A stretch of DNA of 64,000 bases from JAYYPW01 sp036128855 (lineage in GTDB: Bacteria; Pseudomonadota; Gammaproteobacteria; Comchoanobacterales; Comchoanobacteraceae), in assembly GCA_036128855.1 (NCBI GenBank), contig JAYYPW010000011.1:60856-124855 (forward strand). The letters are read 5' to 3'. Each line of letters opens with the position of its first letter. Positions within the stretch are counted from its first letter, which is position 1. The position numbers were made by a program, and so were the translations under genes. Shown here one piece after another: positions 35,910 to 46,800 of the stretch. A model generated the notes under the pieces. That model searched no databases. It had not been told where the DNA came from and was given only the letters and a program-made list of their open reading frames with translations.

Positions 35910-36860
35910 ATGTTTTTTTTACGGTTCTTTAACCAAGTTTCCCCACCAAAAGTATTTTCTCAAGAGACGTTTGCTAGATTATTAGAAACTCGTGACCATA
36001 CATTGACTATTCGTTACATTGAGTCTTACCCCAATGCCTGTGTAGCCTGGAGAACACCCCAGGATGAATGTGCATTGATTGTTGCATCTCGTGCTGGCTC
36101 AGTGCTAGTAGTAGAGGCGCTCTTGCGTAGAGGGATGTTTATTGATAATCAAGATCAATCTCATTACACAGCATTGTGGTATGCAGCTATCTATGGACAT
36201 CAAGATGTTGTGCATATTTTGTTATCTCAAGGTGCATCTTTAGAGCTACCTGCATGTAATGGACCGATGCTTATAGAGCAATGTCTTCATGTTAACAAAC
36301 AATCTACGGTAATCGCTTTGCTTCCTTATCTAGAGAAAAAACACATTAACTTTCTTGAGAATTTACTTTTTCATGCTTTAATAAACCTCAAGGCCTATGA
36401 TTTGGTCTGTGCCTTACTCCACAATGGTATATCGTGTAATATTGGTAACGAAAATAATGCCTCTGTTTTGATGGCAGCATGTACTTATGGTGCACATGAA
36501 GTATTAGACTATCTTTTGAATGAAAAACGTTTATCGATAGATATTGATGATCAAAACTTGGGAGGCTTAACACCCCTGATGCTCGTTTGTGTGAACGGTG
36601 ATTTATATTCTGCAAAAAAATTGCTTGAAGCTGGAGCCCAAGTTAATCTTTGTAGTGAAACACAGGAGACTGCGCTATTTTTTGCTGTATATTACCAATT
36701 TCCTAAAATTGTATCGTTGCTTTTACACTATGGTGCTAACTTATCTGCTTTCAACGAAAATGGTCTTTCAGTGCGTGAAATTGTTGCACGATCAGGAAAT
36801 GCAGAGTTGGGTAAGATTTTTGATGAATATCGTCTTAGTGCTGCTAAAGAATTCTCTTAG
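35910..36860 (+). CDS. Ankyrin-repeat protein, 316 aa
   Basis: About six ankyrin repeats fill most of the protein: examples are ALIVASRAGSVLVVEALLRR, TALWYAAIYGHQDVVHILLS, LMAACTYGAHEVLDYLLNE, TPLMLVCVNGDLYSAKKLLE and TALFFAVYYQFPKIVSLLLH. Repeats at about 50-300; the N-terminal 45 residues precede the stack and only a short tail follows. No signal peptide. Ankyrin repeats bind proteins; in intracellular gammaproteobacteria such proteins are often type IV effectors, which is inference here. Divergent from dprA across about 110 bases. Confidence 0.88.
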   Translation: MFFLRFFNQVSPPKVFSQETFARLLETRDHTLTIRYIESYPNACVAWRTPQDECALIVASRAGSVLVVEALLRRGMFIDNQDQSHYTALWYAAIYGHQDVVHILLSQGASLELPACNGPMLIEQCLHVNKQSTVIALLPYLEKKHINFLENLLFHALINLKAYDLVCALLHNGISCNIGNENNASVLMAACTYGAHEVLDYLLNEKRLSIDIDDQNLGGLTPLMLVCVNGDLYSAKKLLEAGAQVNLCSETQETALFFAVYYQFPKIVSLLLHYGANLSAFNENGLSVREIVARSGNAELGKIFDEYRLSAAKEFS

Positions 36861-36918
36861 AAAATCTGATGTGTAGGTGGATTTCTAAATTGCATGCTTA
36901 TTCTTGGAATGGATATAT

Positions 36919-38487
36919 TTATCGTATGGAGTGCTTTTCTTGGGTAGGGCTATTAGAACGCTCTATTGGCGTTGCATGAGCTACAGGCAATGCTGACGGT
37001 ATAGTATTAGAGTACGTTTCTTCCATATGGAGTAGTGGAGCGGATGGTTCAGGGAGGCTTTGTGCGATTTGAGTAAAATTGGTATGGCTTTGGGTTTTCA
37101 AAAAATCGCCCTTTGATTTTTTCAGTGCGATACGCTGGACTTTCTGCACTAAATTATCTAGGTAAGAGGCTCTTGATGCCTGACGTATCATGGTAGTGGT
37201 TACCCCTAAAGCTATGCCTGCAAAAATAATGTGTATACAAGTGAGTCCAACCAGTGCAGGACTTGGGTTGTAAAAATTTAGACTAATCCATGACCAACTG
37301 TATAGGTAGTAATGGTGCATAGCATATAAACAAAGTCCAGTCATGCATGTAATCCCTAGTATTCTACGTAGGAAGCCGCGTTTGTTATTGAGGGATAATA
37401 CAGGGACATGATTTTTAGGGTCTTTTAGTGAGTCTAACCATGCGTCATAGTCTGAGACGAGACTAACTTCATGAAGTTTTACTCGGGTCTGGGGTACTTC
37501 TAACGTCTCAGGTTTTTTTATATCCTGAGGTTTTGTTGCTCGTGGCTTTTCTATACTTTCTGTCCATTCTAATTGCTTACGTGCATCCTCTGCTCGTGTG
37601 TGGACGTTTAAAAGTACTTCGGGTTCAAAGTTATTATGCAAAGGTTCATAATCATCTAAGTCGGGTATGTTGTATGGCGTAAGACCTTCTATTTTTTGTA
37701 GTTGGCTTTCTATTTCTTTTATATTTTGTTGTGCTTCTTGTTTTTCTTGCTCTAGTGCACGCATTTTAAAGTTGAATATTTTTCTCTCCTCTTGAAATTT
37801 TTTTATTGAGCTGTCGCTGATTAAATCACCAAAACGATTCTTCACCTTTTCATTTAAAATGGGAGGTGTGGGACCTTTATGTTCTGCGTTATTGCTTGTT
37901 AGTTCAACAAGAAATGTTTGTCGTCTTTCCATGAATGATAATGCTTGTTTTGCTAATTCTGGTGGGAAAGAATCAGTTTCATTTCTATATTGTTTGTTTA
38001 ATTTACTCATCAAAACGGCTATTTCTTGTAGTTTGTAACGTAAATTGAGTACTACTTCTTTTTTATCTCGTAGTAGATTATTGAATCGTTTCATCTTCTC
38101 ATACGTTTGCTCTTTTAGCTGTGGTAAATCTATTTGAGCACGGTTATATCTATCCCAACCTTCTTGCAGATCGCATTGTTTTGTGTAGTTGTCGATCGCT
38201 TCACGATTTTTTGTGTTTATTTGGTCAGCAATGTGGGTATGTGTATGCTTGATTGAAGCGATGAGATAGGATTCATCTGGACAATTAGCAAAGCTGCCAT
38301 ATGACTGATGCAAACTTAACATAAAACTCTCTCCTCGAATATCTGCGCATATTTGAGAAAACAGGTTGGAATCTATAAGATAATCTTTACCGAATAGATT
38401 CCACTTTACTTGTGTATTTTGACAGTCTAACTCTAGATCGTCTTTGTAAGGAAAATAAGATGAGACGATATGTTTTAGAGAGGTCAT
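36919..38487 (-). CDS. Coiled-coil protein with a C-terminal membrane hairpin, 522 aa
   Basis: Not recognised. Residues 1-90 look globular; long charged helices follow at about 110-165 and again 225-265 (ALEQEKQEAQQNIKEIESQL), consistent with coiled coil. Two close membrane segments lie near residues 382-400 (ILGITCMTGLCLYAMHHYYL) and 415-436 (ALVGLTCIHIIFAGIALGV). A Pro/Ser-rich tail of about 60 residues ends the protein. The plan of a long soluble head, a hairpin and a short tail is known from effectors that sit in host membranes, but also from ordinary envelope proteins. Convergent with the ankyrin gene at 35910. Confidence 0.72.
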   Translation of the reverse strand: MTSLKHIVSSYFPYKDDLELDCQNTQVKWNLFGKDYLIDSNLFSQICADIRGESFMLSLHQSYGSFANCPDESYLIASIKHTHTHIADQINTKNREAIDNYTKQCDLQEGWDRYNRAQIDLPQLKEQTYEKMKRFNNLLRDKKEVVLNLRYKLQEIAVLMSKLNKQYRNETDSFPPELAKQALSFMERRQTFLVELTSNNAEHKGPTPPILNEKVKNRFGDLISDSSIKKFQEERKIFNFKMRALEQEKQEAQQNIKEIESQLQKIEGLTPYNIPDLDDYEPLHNNFEPEVLLNVHTRAEDARKQLEWTESIEKPRATKPQDIKKPETLEVPQTRVKLHEVSLVSDYDAWLDSLKDPKNHVPVLSLNNKRGFLRRILGITCMTGLCLYAMHHYYLYSWSWISLNFYNPSPALVGLTCIHIIFAGIALGVTTTMIRQASRASYLDNLVQKVQRIALKKSKGDFLKTQSHTNFTQIAQSLPEPSAPLLHMEETYSNTIPSALPVAHATPIERSNSPTQEKHSIR

Positions 38488-38796
38488 AGAATGTAGTTTT
38501 AAATTTCGTTAATATTGCCATCTATTTTACAGGTTGTCAATGAACTTAAACTAACATTTTTCCTATAAAAAACACATTAAATCATTCTCTTATGTTTCTA
38601 TAAGACTGCTTTTATAAGATAAATTTTAATTAAATTTTTATAGATTGATAAAAGAGTAGGGTTCTTATTGTGTTTAATGATATTCAGGATATTGTTAATC
38701 TTAAGGAATCATAAATTATCCTCTTTAATCTTTTCTATCTTGCAAACTACTGACCTCATAGTTTACTATAGCAAAATAAAAGGTCATTATAATTAT
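38488..38796. other. AT-rich divergent intergenic region
   Basis: About 300 bases between two divergent genes. The frame of the downstream ankyrin gene stays open back to 38668, but its translation there is irregular and hydrophobic and has no ribosome site, so I treat it as untranslated. No RNA gene or clear promoter consensus could be assigned. Confidence 0.5.
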
Positions 38797-40293
38797 ATGT
38801 TTTTAAGACGTAAGCGGAGTACATCTTTAAGCATTCGCCAATCTGCTCAAAAAAGTTTGCAGGGCTTGGACTTAAAAATACACTTAGATACGACATCTTT
38901 AGCCAAACCAACGGTAGTTAGTGAGGAGTCTGATAAAAATATATTGTATGTTAGTGAAGATGGTGCTGAGAATATAGGCAATTTTTCATATGGATATAAT
39001 TGTGATAGTGCACATTGGTCTGACTACACTCAAAATTTACAGCGAGGCTGCCTAGATACCCCCGACATGATGTTACGCTCGGTATGTTTATCTATGCTTG
39101 CCGAATCACCTGAAAATGACTTACTTGCAAATCAAGATGTTTCTGTGCACGAAGATATTCTTCTGCAGCATGGCTGGACCCCAATTACTTTTTTAGTTTC
39201 TGTTGGTAATGTTAATTTAATTAGGGACTTACTATTTATTCAACGAGATGTTAATACTTTTAATAGCTTTCATTTAAACCCCTTAATGTGTTGTGCATGG
39301 TTAGAATACCCGATGCAAGAATACTGGGACTTACCTTCTTTACTCCTTAATCAAGGTGCAAGTGTTGATTCTGCATCACCGGTGGATGGGTGGACAGCTT
39401 TGATGTACGCAACAGTCTACTGTAACAAAAACCTTGTTAGGCTTCTCATAAATGCGAATGTTTCAATAGATCAACGTAATCACAAGGGTCAAACAGCTTT
39501 GATGTTGGCAGCATCTGTGGGATGTCGGGTATTACTATCTTTTTTCTTGCGTGCAGGAGCGGATGTGACTTTAAAAGATAATGCTGGCCACGGAGTTTTT
39601 GCTTATGCAAATGCGTATGTGAGTTCTATACTTAAGTTACATATTAAACAAAGTATTGCACTTGCTAGATTGCCAGATCGCGATGCTAGGCGTGCGTTAT
39701 CTAAAGCTTATTGTAATCATGCTTTAATGATACCTTTGCGTAAGTTATTTCAGCAAGACTTTCATTTCGTAAAACTGGTAGCCCAAAAAAAGCACATGGA
39801 TTTTTCTTCATCTGGGCATTACGATGAGGATGCGTATGATAGTATCACACAGTATTTCATCTCTCAGGATATACGCTTTGCAAAAAACCTACTCAATGCT
39901 GGAGCACGGTTAAACTATCAAAAAGAATCCGTGGATAGAGGAAATACAGCTCTAATGGTTGCAGTCGAGCGAGGAGACGACATGTTAGTGTTTTTCTTGC
40001 TTCGTTACGGCGCCATCATTAACGCACAGAACAATTTAGGCCAAACAGCACTACATATTGCGATAGAAAAAGAGCACATCAAGATACTCGAATTATTGCT
40101 GTGGTGCTGTCCGAATCTCATATTAAAAGATTCTCATGGTCAGGATGCCATGCAATTAGCTTTGACGAAAAAAAATGATTCTGATATTTTTTCTGTCTTA
40201 CAAAACTTTCTTGATGTGCATAAATCGTTGTTGCGCTCTGATTTTAACGATAAAATAAGGATGATAAAAATTATTCACAGCAACAAAATATGA
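38797..40293 (+). CDS. Ankyrin-repeat protein, 498 aa, two repeat blocks
   Basis: Start at 38797 (MFLRRKRSTSLSIRQ) preferred; the frame is open from TTG 38668 and ATG 38677, with no good ribosome site for any. Two blocks of ankyrin repeats are separated by about 90 helical residues. The first block (about 125-265) has TPITFLVSVGNVNLIRDLLF, TALMYATVYCNKNLVRLLIN and TALMLAASVGCRVLLSFFLR. The second (about 360-475) has TALMVAVERGDDMLVFFLLR and TALHIAIEKEHIKILELLLW. The N-terminus is basic and polar, without a signal peptide. Probable protein-binding scaffold, possibly exported to a host. Confidence 0.86.
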   Translation: MFLRRKRSTSLSIRQSAQKSLQGLDLKIHLDTTSLAKPTVVSEESDKNILYVSEDGAENIGNFSYGYNCDSAHWSDYTQNLQRGCLDTPDMMLRSVCLSMLAESPENDLLANQDVSVHEDILLQHGWTPITFLVSVGNVNLIRDLLFIQRDVNTFNSFHLNPLMCCAWLEYPMQEYWDLPSLLLNQGASVDSASPVDGWTALMYATVYCNKNLVRLLINANVSIDQRNHKGQTALMLAASVGCRVLLSFFLRAGADVTLKDNAGHGVFAYANAYVSSILKLHIKQSIALARLPDRDARRALSKAYCNHALMIPLRKLFQQDFHFVKLVAQKKHMDFSSSGHYDEDAYDSITQYFISQDIRFAKNLLNAGARLNYQKESVDRGNTALMVAVERGDDMLVFFLLRYGAIINAQNNLGQTALHIAIEKEHIKILELLLWCCPNLILKDSHGQDAMQLALTKKNDSDIFSVLQNFLDVHKSLLRSDFNDKIRMIKIIHSNKI

Positions 40294-40375
40294 GTACTTG
40301 TAGATGTTTTTAAATTAAAAAATACAAATCTGTCTAAATAGTCTATACATAAATATAACAATAAATTTATAAGAT

Positions 40376-41569
40376 ATGACAAGTACAAATAATCTCGATA
40401 ATTTTGAGGTGCTTACGGGTAGCTCTTCTAACCAGTTATTTTCAAATGATCTTATGGGCAAAGTCCTATTAGATAATCCTAATTTCAATGCTGTTTTGCA
40501 GGATGCTTACAAAGATTTTGCATCTAACCCATCTCTAAATAGCTCTTTTTCTAGCAATGAACAAGGTGGTTCAGGCTTGCTAGAACACAACGACTCACGT
40601 GTAGATGCGTATAAAAACCCATTTGCACTGTATTACCTTCTTAGATTATGTGCCACTTATAAACTCACATTAGCTGAGTTGTCAGATCAAAGTATTAGTG
40701 CACTTAAGCAACCTCATCAGGAAGCATTAGATCGACAAGAGAGAATTTCGAGTCGAATGATATATGATTATCGTACAACAGATGAACTCAACGAGATTGC
40801 TGAGTTAACAAAGACTATAGATACTGAAAATTCATGGATTAGGGCAATTGTTGATGATCCAGACTCTCAAGATGCCGCTATACATTGCCATAATTATGTT
40901 AAAGATTATTTTGATCAGCGTGTAACGGAAACACTCCTAAGAGAGTATAAAGCTTTTATCAAAAAACAGTCAGCAACAACAAACAAATCTGGATCTTATT
41001 TAGCTTCATTCCGTAGGTCTTTAAGACAAACATCTACTCTAGTTTCAGAAGATAAGCTACAAGCGTTACGGTCTCGATTTGAGAATGGTTGTAATGCTCT
41101 GGGGGAGACTAATCCATTAGAAGGAAATGGCTTATCTAAGAAACAACTTTCCGAATTCACCGCACATATTCTTGGTAAATCAAGTCAGATCATAGATGAG
41201 TCCTTTAAGAATGCATTGAGTGCAGATTCCGAAAAAATCGAGAAATTTTATGCATCATACGATGGTGATCAACAAAGTTTCTCAGCCATTACTTCATATA
41301 TCACAGATACGATTACGAATATGCCAATGTGGTTGAAACGTTATGATGGTGTAAAATCTTCTGATCTCAGTTTTTTGACCAAAGAGTATGCTTGGGCAGA
41401 TAATACTGAGGTTATGCAATCAATACTCTCAATCAAGAATAATAATCGAAATAAAACAGACGATTTAATGGCTTCTTTAAATACAAAGGTAGGACATCTT
41501 AATGTTCCTCGATATACTACAACTGATCGACTGTCTAATGATAATCGCAATCGTCCTAGGTGTGATTAG
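40376..41569 (+). CDS. Hypothetical 397-aa protein
   Basis: Not recognised. Hydrophilic, Ser/Asn/Asp-rich, predicted mostly helical. A helical segment at about 83-110 (YYLLRLCATYKLTLAELSDQ) weakly resembles the C-terminal part of the next gene (WGICQALAYCKTHNLGLIES). Central part has QTSTLVSEDKLQALRSRFENG. The last ~40 residues are Asn/Arg-rich. No signal, membrane segment or catalytic motif. It starts 80 bases after the ankyrin gene in the same direction, so the two may be cotranscribed. Confidence 0.68.
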   Translation: MTSTNNLDNFEVLTGSSSNQLFSNDLMGKVLLDNPNFNAVLQDAYKDFASNPSLNSSFSSNEQGGSGLLEHNDSRVDAYKNPFALYYLLRLCATYKLTLAELSDQSISALKQPHQEALDRQERISSRMIYDYRTTDELNEIAELTKTIDTENSWIRAIVDDPDSQDAAIHCHNYVKDYFDQRVTETLLREYKAFIKKQSATTNKSGSYLASFRRSLRQTSTLVSEDKLQALRSRFENGCNALGETNPLEGNGLSKKQLSEFTAHILGKSSQIIDESFKNALSADSEKIEKFYASYDGDQQSFSAITSYITDTITNMPMWLKRYDGVKSSDLSFLTKEYAWADNTEVMQSILSIKNNNRNKTDDLMASLNTKVGHLNVPRYTTTDRLSNDNRNRPRCD

Positions 41570-41685
41570 ATATTGTGTAAAAGGACTGGTATTTCCAGCA
41601 AGATCTATGAGGTTTATGTGGATTAGCTGTGAAAGTTGATCAATAATAATATTCATGATAAGTAGTAACGACAAGGCGTGGCAAA

Positions 41686-42456
41686 ATGGGTTTTGACATA
41701 ACATTGCACCCAATATCTGTTGAAGAGATCAGACGATTTGTCTTTGATCCCTTAGAGGATCGATCACTCGTGGAAAATAGGGTATGTGAATTAACAAAAG
41801 ACGAAGAAAAAATTGACTTTATCAAAGAGAATTATGAGTTTACATTCAATAATTGTATTAAGAATTGTAAAGTAGACTGTAATAAGCTTAGTGTATTAGC
41901 TGCAAAAGTATCGTCTTTTTTACATCCGTACTGGTATAGCAGAAATCTAGCTTTAAGCTTTTTAATTCAAGATGAAATATGTAAGCCTGTTATTAGACCA
42001 CTATCGGTAAGTATTGAAAATGGAGACTTAAAGCAAAGACTCATTCAGCCAAAACTATTAATAGAAGAAAACTATTCAAGTTCTGGTTTTATATTGCCCG
42101 AAGATACAGTGGATTTATCTAATAATCTTATCGATTCAATAAAACAGCAAGCACAAATATTAAGGGATAAAACACTAGCATTTCAAAATAAAAATAAGTC
42201 GTTTCTTTCTTATCTCAACATACAATTTAGTGAGAGAAAAACAAGTACACATCCTTTTGAACAGCCCTTGAAAAAGATAACAGACTTATTAGAAGACGAT
42301 CAAACTCTGTGGGGTATTTGCCAAGCCTTAGCATATTGTAAAACACATAACTTAGGGTTGATCGAGTCTAGTGACTTAGTTGTACCTATGAGTGGGGATT
42401 TTTATTGTAATCCAGATAATTTACGGGCCACTTTTTTGCAAAAAAGTACCGATTAA
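41686..42456 (+). CDS. Hypothetical 256-aa protein
   Basis: Not recognised. The start ATG at 41686 opens MGFDITLHPISVEEIRRFVF. The protein looks globular alpha/beta at the N-terminus with three Cys close together (NNCIKNCKVDCNK, near residues 57-67), then helical. Near the C-terminus a segment (LWGICQALAYCKTHNLGLIES) loosely matches the preceding gene, so the pair may be diverged relatives. No signal or membrane segment. Confidence 0.65.
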   Translation: MGFDITLHPISVEEIRRFVFDPLEDRSLVENRVCELTKDEEKIDFIKENYEFTFNNCIKNCKVDCNKLSVLAAKVSSFLHPYWYSRNLALSFLIQDEICKPVIRPLSVSIENGDLKQRLIQPKLLIEENYSSSGFILPEDTVDLSNNLIDSIKQQAQILRDKTLAFQNKNKSFLSYLNIQFSERKTSTHPFEQPLKKITDLLEDDQTLWGICQALAYCKTHNLGLIESSDLVVPMSGDFYCNPDNLRATFLQKSTD

Positions 42457-42662
42457 ACACCCAGGAATTAATTAGCTGTGGTGGGATAATAGACTGCTAG
42501 AAAGCATTATCTTGTTAATATATAAAAGGCTTTTTTTCTAGTAGCGAATTGGTTCTTTACAGTTTCAGCAAGGTTTTGTATACAAGGTGATCAACTCTGG
42601 TTAATTTAAAGCACTAAGCTTTATTATAGAACAAACCCTTTTGTGTTTTATCGCAAAACATA

Positions 42663-42692
42663 TTGATTTCAACCTTCTGGATATTGTAAAAT
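42663..42692 (+). promoter_or_regulatory. Possible sigma-70 promoter of the gene at 42718
   Basis: TTGATT (42663-42668) and TAAAAT (42687-42692) with 18 bases between, ending 25 bases before the ATG. Both boxes are imperfect; the region is AT-rich, so chance matches are likely. Confidence 0.3.
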
Positions 42693-42717
42693 ATATGAAA
42701 AATAATAGAGATACCTT

Positions 42718-43689
42718 ATGAAGCACTTCTTTTCTCCTCTTCCTGATTCCAAGCAAAGCATACAAATCAGCCTCACTTATCTGCAGTCTATTTTAGTATC
42801 TGCCGGTGTTTATATGTCATTCTTTATGGCTGTATTGTTTACCTCATCTGCATTAGCATTACCGCCACTGCCAAATCTTATGTTTTGCATACTTTACTTC
42901 ATAGGGTATGCTTATCTTGAGCCTACCATGCGAAATTATCACAGTAGTGAAGCTAATAAAGATTTCTATAATTGGGTATCTTTTGCGATGGCTGCGTTAG
43001 TCGCTATTCAACTAGCTGGTTATTTATCTGCTACGCCCATGTATGTAGGTTACTTTTGTCTATGTATTTATTCTAGTATGTTTGTAGTTGCACTATTGGT
43101 ACAAAACCGTGATACGATAATGCCAAAATTTACTAGTGATTTTCTCTTGCAATCTTTTCTGATACTTATGACTAACAGTCTGACTTGTTATGTTGCATAT
43201 GCAGTTTTTCAAGCAGAAATTTCTATGCTTACTTTTGGTCTAGCTGCAGTATCCTCTTATGTTTCTATAATGTATCTGTTACTTACACTTAAGCTTGCTC
43301 TTTTAGATGAATCTCAAGGCAGTAATACCCCGCCGAGTTTCTATGGATTTTTGATATTCAATCAGACATTAAGCCTGGCTTTAGACTTCTTTAGTATGTT
43401 TATGTCTGGGAAAAGTAAAGAGGGACGTGGTGATAGAAATTCGCGTGGTTCTTTTGACATTAAGCCATTCATCCGTGTTTTTTCTATACTTGTGGATATG
43501 TTGCTTTTAAATGCACTTTCAAAATCTATAGACGTGTATATTACCCGTCGTAATAGTGTTACTCAACCTACCAATGGTCAACGTCGTTCTACTGACTTTT
43601 ATAATCATTCTCCATCTTTTTCTGATGGCCGGACAGACAAATTCCAGCATAACAATCGAACTTACCAAAGCTCAGTTGTTTACAGATAA
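42718..43689 (+). CDS. Polytopic membrane protein, 323 aa, unknown
   Basis: Not recognised. Likely membrane helices near residues 22-48, 52-70, 88-106, 112-132, 142-162, 165-190 and 205-225, a basic loop with KSKEGRGDRNSRGSFD, a further hydrophobic segment near 245-262, and a polar Asn/Arg/Ser-rich tail. The small residues and lack of charged pairs in the helices do not point to a known transporter. It is the last plus-strand gene before the convergent 1618-residue ankyrin gene. Confidence 0.72.
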   Translation: MKHFFSPLPDSKQSIQISLTYLQSILVSAGVYMSFFMAVLFTSSALALPPLPNLMFCILYFIGYAYLEPTMRNYHSSEANKDFYNWVSFAMAALVAIQLAGYLSATPMYVGYFCLCIYSSMFVVALLVQNRDTIMPKFTSDFLLQSFLILMTNSLTCYVAYAVFQAEISMLTFGLAAVSSYVSIMYLLLTLKLALLDESQGSNTPPSFYGFLIFNQTLSLALDFFSMFMSGKSKEGRGDRNSRGSFDIKPFIRVFSILVDMLLLNALSKSIDVYITRRNSVTQPTNGQRRSTDFYNHSPSFSDGRTDKFQHNNRTYQSSVVYR

Positions 43690-43841
43690 CTATTGATGTG
43701 AAAAGTTTTAAGTAATTAAACTATCGTTTTATCTCTAGTGTTATCTGCGATTTAAGATCTGCCGACAAACTTTAGTGTGAGTTAGTACTCTCGATATAAG
43801 GTAGTTTAATATAGCTGTTAATTTTTATAAGTTTACAGAAA

Positions 43842-46800
43842 CTATTTCAGTGATAACATAGGACTTTGTGAACTTTTCTCACCATATTGAGGTACTTCAT
43901 TCCAGTTTATCGGTTCTTTCTCATGTAGTAGGGCAGTATTGGTTTCATTTTCTATCCAAATACTTTTTATGACGCTATAAAAATCTTCTGTAGTATGTAT
44001 AGAGTTTATATCAGGTATACTATTCCTATCGATGGTGTGAGGAAACCTTGCATGTGGAGGTAATAAATACCGACAAATTACGGTGGTTTGATATGTTGTA
44101 AGTGGAGTGAGATAAAACAGTAATACTTCCATACATGCGTACCAATATGGAGTATTCGAAAAATGCTTAAGAGACTCAGCTAATATTTTTGTTATGGATA
44201 TATGCGTTGTATCTTGTAGAATTCTTTGTAGGATATGATGGGTTATTTGGGTGTTTCTACGTAACCCATGATGTTTTACAACTTGGTGAAAAGCCCAAAA
44301 TGCAGAGTACAATTCTGATATATTAGCTAACTGATTAAACGTAGGATGACAGTATAAAAAACCTTTTTGTTCCAGAGAAAGTGAGCCGGTATTGAGTAGC
44401 CAAATACTATCAGTACTTTGCCAGGTCCACACTATACGATCTGGTGTGTTTTTATTAGATAGTCTACGATGAATTTGAATATCAAATATTAGTTTAGATT
44501 GTGGATCTCGCAAAACTACTTTATCAAAATGACCTATATTTCTAATGGATGTTTGCACTAATGTAGGCCATCTTTTCTGTATATTGGCAATGAGTGTATC
44601 TGTCGATATCTTAGTTTCAATGCGAATATCAATATCTTCGTTATAATTATATAGTAATGTCTGCATATGATTACTATCTTCTAGCCAGCTTGTGCGTGCA
44701 TACTCAGTTGCAGTAGTTCCACACCATTGGATATTCTGTATTCCGTTTATTGTACTACAAATTTCAGCAAATTTTGTTAGAGGGACTAGAGTCTGAGCGC
44801 TTGGACTTTCTATGTTAGCATGTAAATACAATATGTGCTGTGGGTTTTCAAGGTTTCTCATCATTTGTATATTATTTATTGTCATGGCGTTGATCATGGC
44901 TTGGTTTGAGAAATACTGTTGGTTGATATTTGAGATAAATGCTTGCTCCGCAAGATGCATTGACATAGCCCCTATTTCTTCTGGATGTCGCAGTGTGGAT
45001 GATTTTTTATAGTTTGTTTGGTGTGGGTTAGATTGACTATGTTTTGCAGTATTCATTTTGTTTTTGTGGTTTGTACGATACATCATTTCTGTTTCTGAGC
45101 CATTACCGTGTATCCTAGTTTTTGGAAGAGTCATATTTTTTATCTTTTTTTCATAGTCAATGTGGATCTTGCTTGTTACGTGCGCATGTTCTCTAGTTAA
45201 ACTAGCAATCTCGTCTGTGTGCTGTTTTTTCAATTCATCGATCTTTTCTTGGAGCTGATTTTGTACTTGTTGCACTTTTTCTGTGGCTTCTTGGTTTTTT
45301 TCTTGCAGAGTTGCTATAAGCTTTTGGTATGAGTTATTTTGCTGTGTGAGTTGATTTGTGTAGTCTTGTACAAGTTGCTGATTCTTTTTCTCTTGTGCAT
45401 CTTGCCAATTTTTGCGCTCATGTGCTAAGGACTCTACGTTTTTTTTATTTTTTCTCTCTGCGTTTTCTACTTCTTTCTTGTATTGCTCTATTGTTTGCAA
45501 CATGTTTTCATATTTCGTTTGTAGTTCGTGTTCTTCGTCATATTGTCTACGCGTGGTTTCTCTCAATTTGGCAATTTCTTTTTCCTGATCATGTATTCTA
45601 ACTGTAAGCTCTTCTTTTTCTTTTTGTATGCTCTCCATATGATTTTTATACTCTATGGCGCTTTGGTTTTCAGTTTCTATGGATTGCCTGGCTTCTGAGA
45701 GTTGAGCATGCATTTTTTGGATTTTTTGTTCTTGATTATCTGATTTTTCTTGTAATAAACGCTGTTCTTTTGTTTTCAGATATTCGTTTTTCTCAAGCTC
45801 CTTTATACGTTTCATCAGTTCTTTGTTATTTTGATTTTGCTCTGTTATGGTCTCTTCAAATGCTTGTAGAATTCTCTCTGGGGTATAGCTTGGGCAATTT
45901 AATTTACGTTGATTGGTAATTACTAAATATGCTACATAGCTTTGCAGGGTAGCTCTTAGTTTATGACTAGTAACTGGGATACTATACAAATGTTCGGGTT
46001 GAGTAAGAAGGAACATGATTGTTGGATCTTGCGAAATGCAAGCAACAAGATCATCTCCTAGATGATAGGCAAGGTGGCGAATTATCTGAGTTATTTTGTT
46101 ATGGTTGATAGGATTCTGATATTTTTCAGCTAAAAACGCCAAAATAGATTTTTGTATATTCACCTCTTGTATGCATGACAAACTTTGTGAATCATGTAAG
46201 CAGATCCATTGATCTAAATCTACCAGATCATCGAAAAGGCCATGTGCTTGTATTATTAGATTTAATATACTCACATAAAGGGTTCTCGCATGTTTTTCTT
46301 GTTGAAAATCTATATATTTTTGATTTATAAGCGCAGCAATCCTTAACACATCCGCTGTACTTACCTTTTCTTTTCTTGCATTTTTGATATGGTAGCTATC
46401 CTCTTGGGTATCGCCCTTTTCTAAAGGATTTCTGATTTTTATTTTTTCAGATAATAACTCAAATAAAGATCTTTTATTGGGGGCTGGTGTATCTAGGAAA
46501 AGTCTAATTTTTTCCATAATACTTGCACGTTTATCGGGACATGAACAGGTATGGATAATTATAAGTCCTTGCAGAATACAGCTAGGTTCATGTAAGTGTT
46601 CGTCAAATAACAAGTCAATGATACCTTGCTCGAGTGTATATAAAAATAATTCAACTAGAGGTATGGATAGATTTTTTTCATCATTTACATCTAGATTGTT
46701 TTTTTTAAGTAGTACTTGCTGCCAAAATGCATAGGCATATTTGTAACTTTCGCTATCTGGGTCAGATAAATCATATGCTTGAATGAGTGTGGGTAATTCA

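Noticed and set aside
38668..38796. N-terminal extension of the ankyrin gene
   Set aside because: Irregular hydrophobic translation of AT-rich DNA without ribosome site; the polar, basic start at 38797 is more natural. Not fully excluded.
42500..42550. Imperfect inverted repeat CTGCTAGAAA/TTTCTAGTAG after the gene ending at 42456
   Set aside because: Long AT-rich loop and no GC stem; could be chance in this composition.
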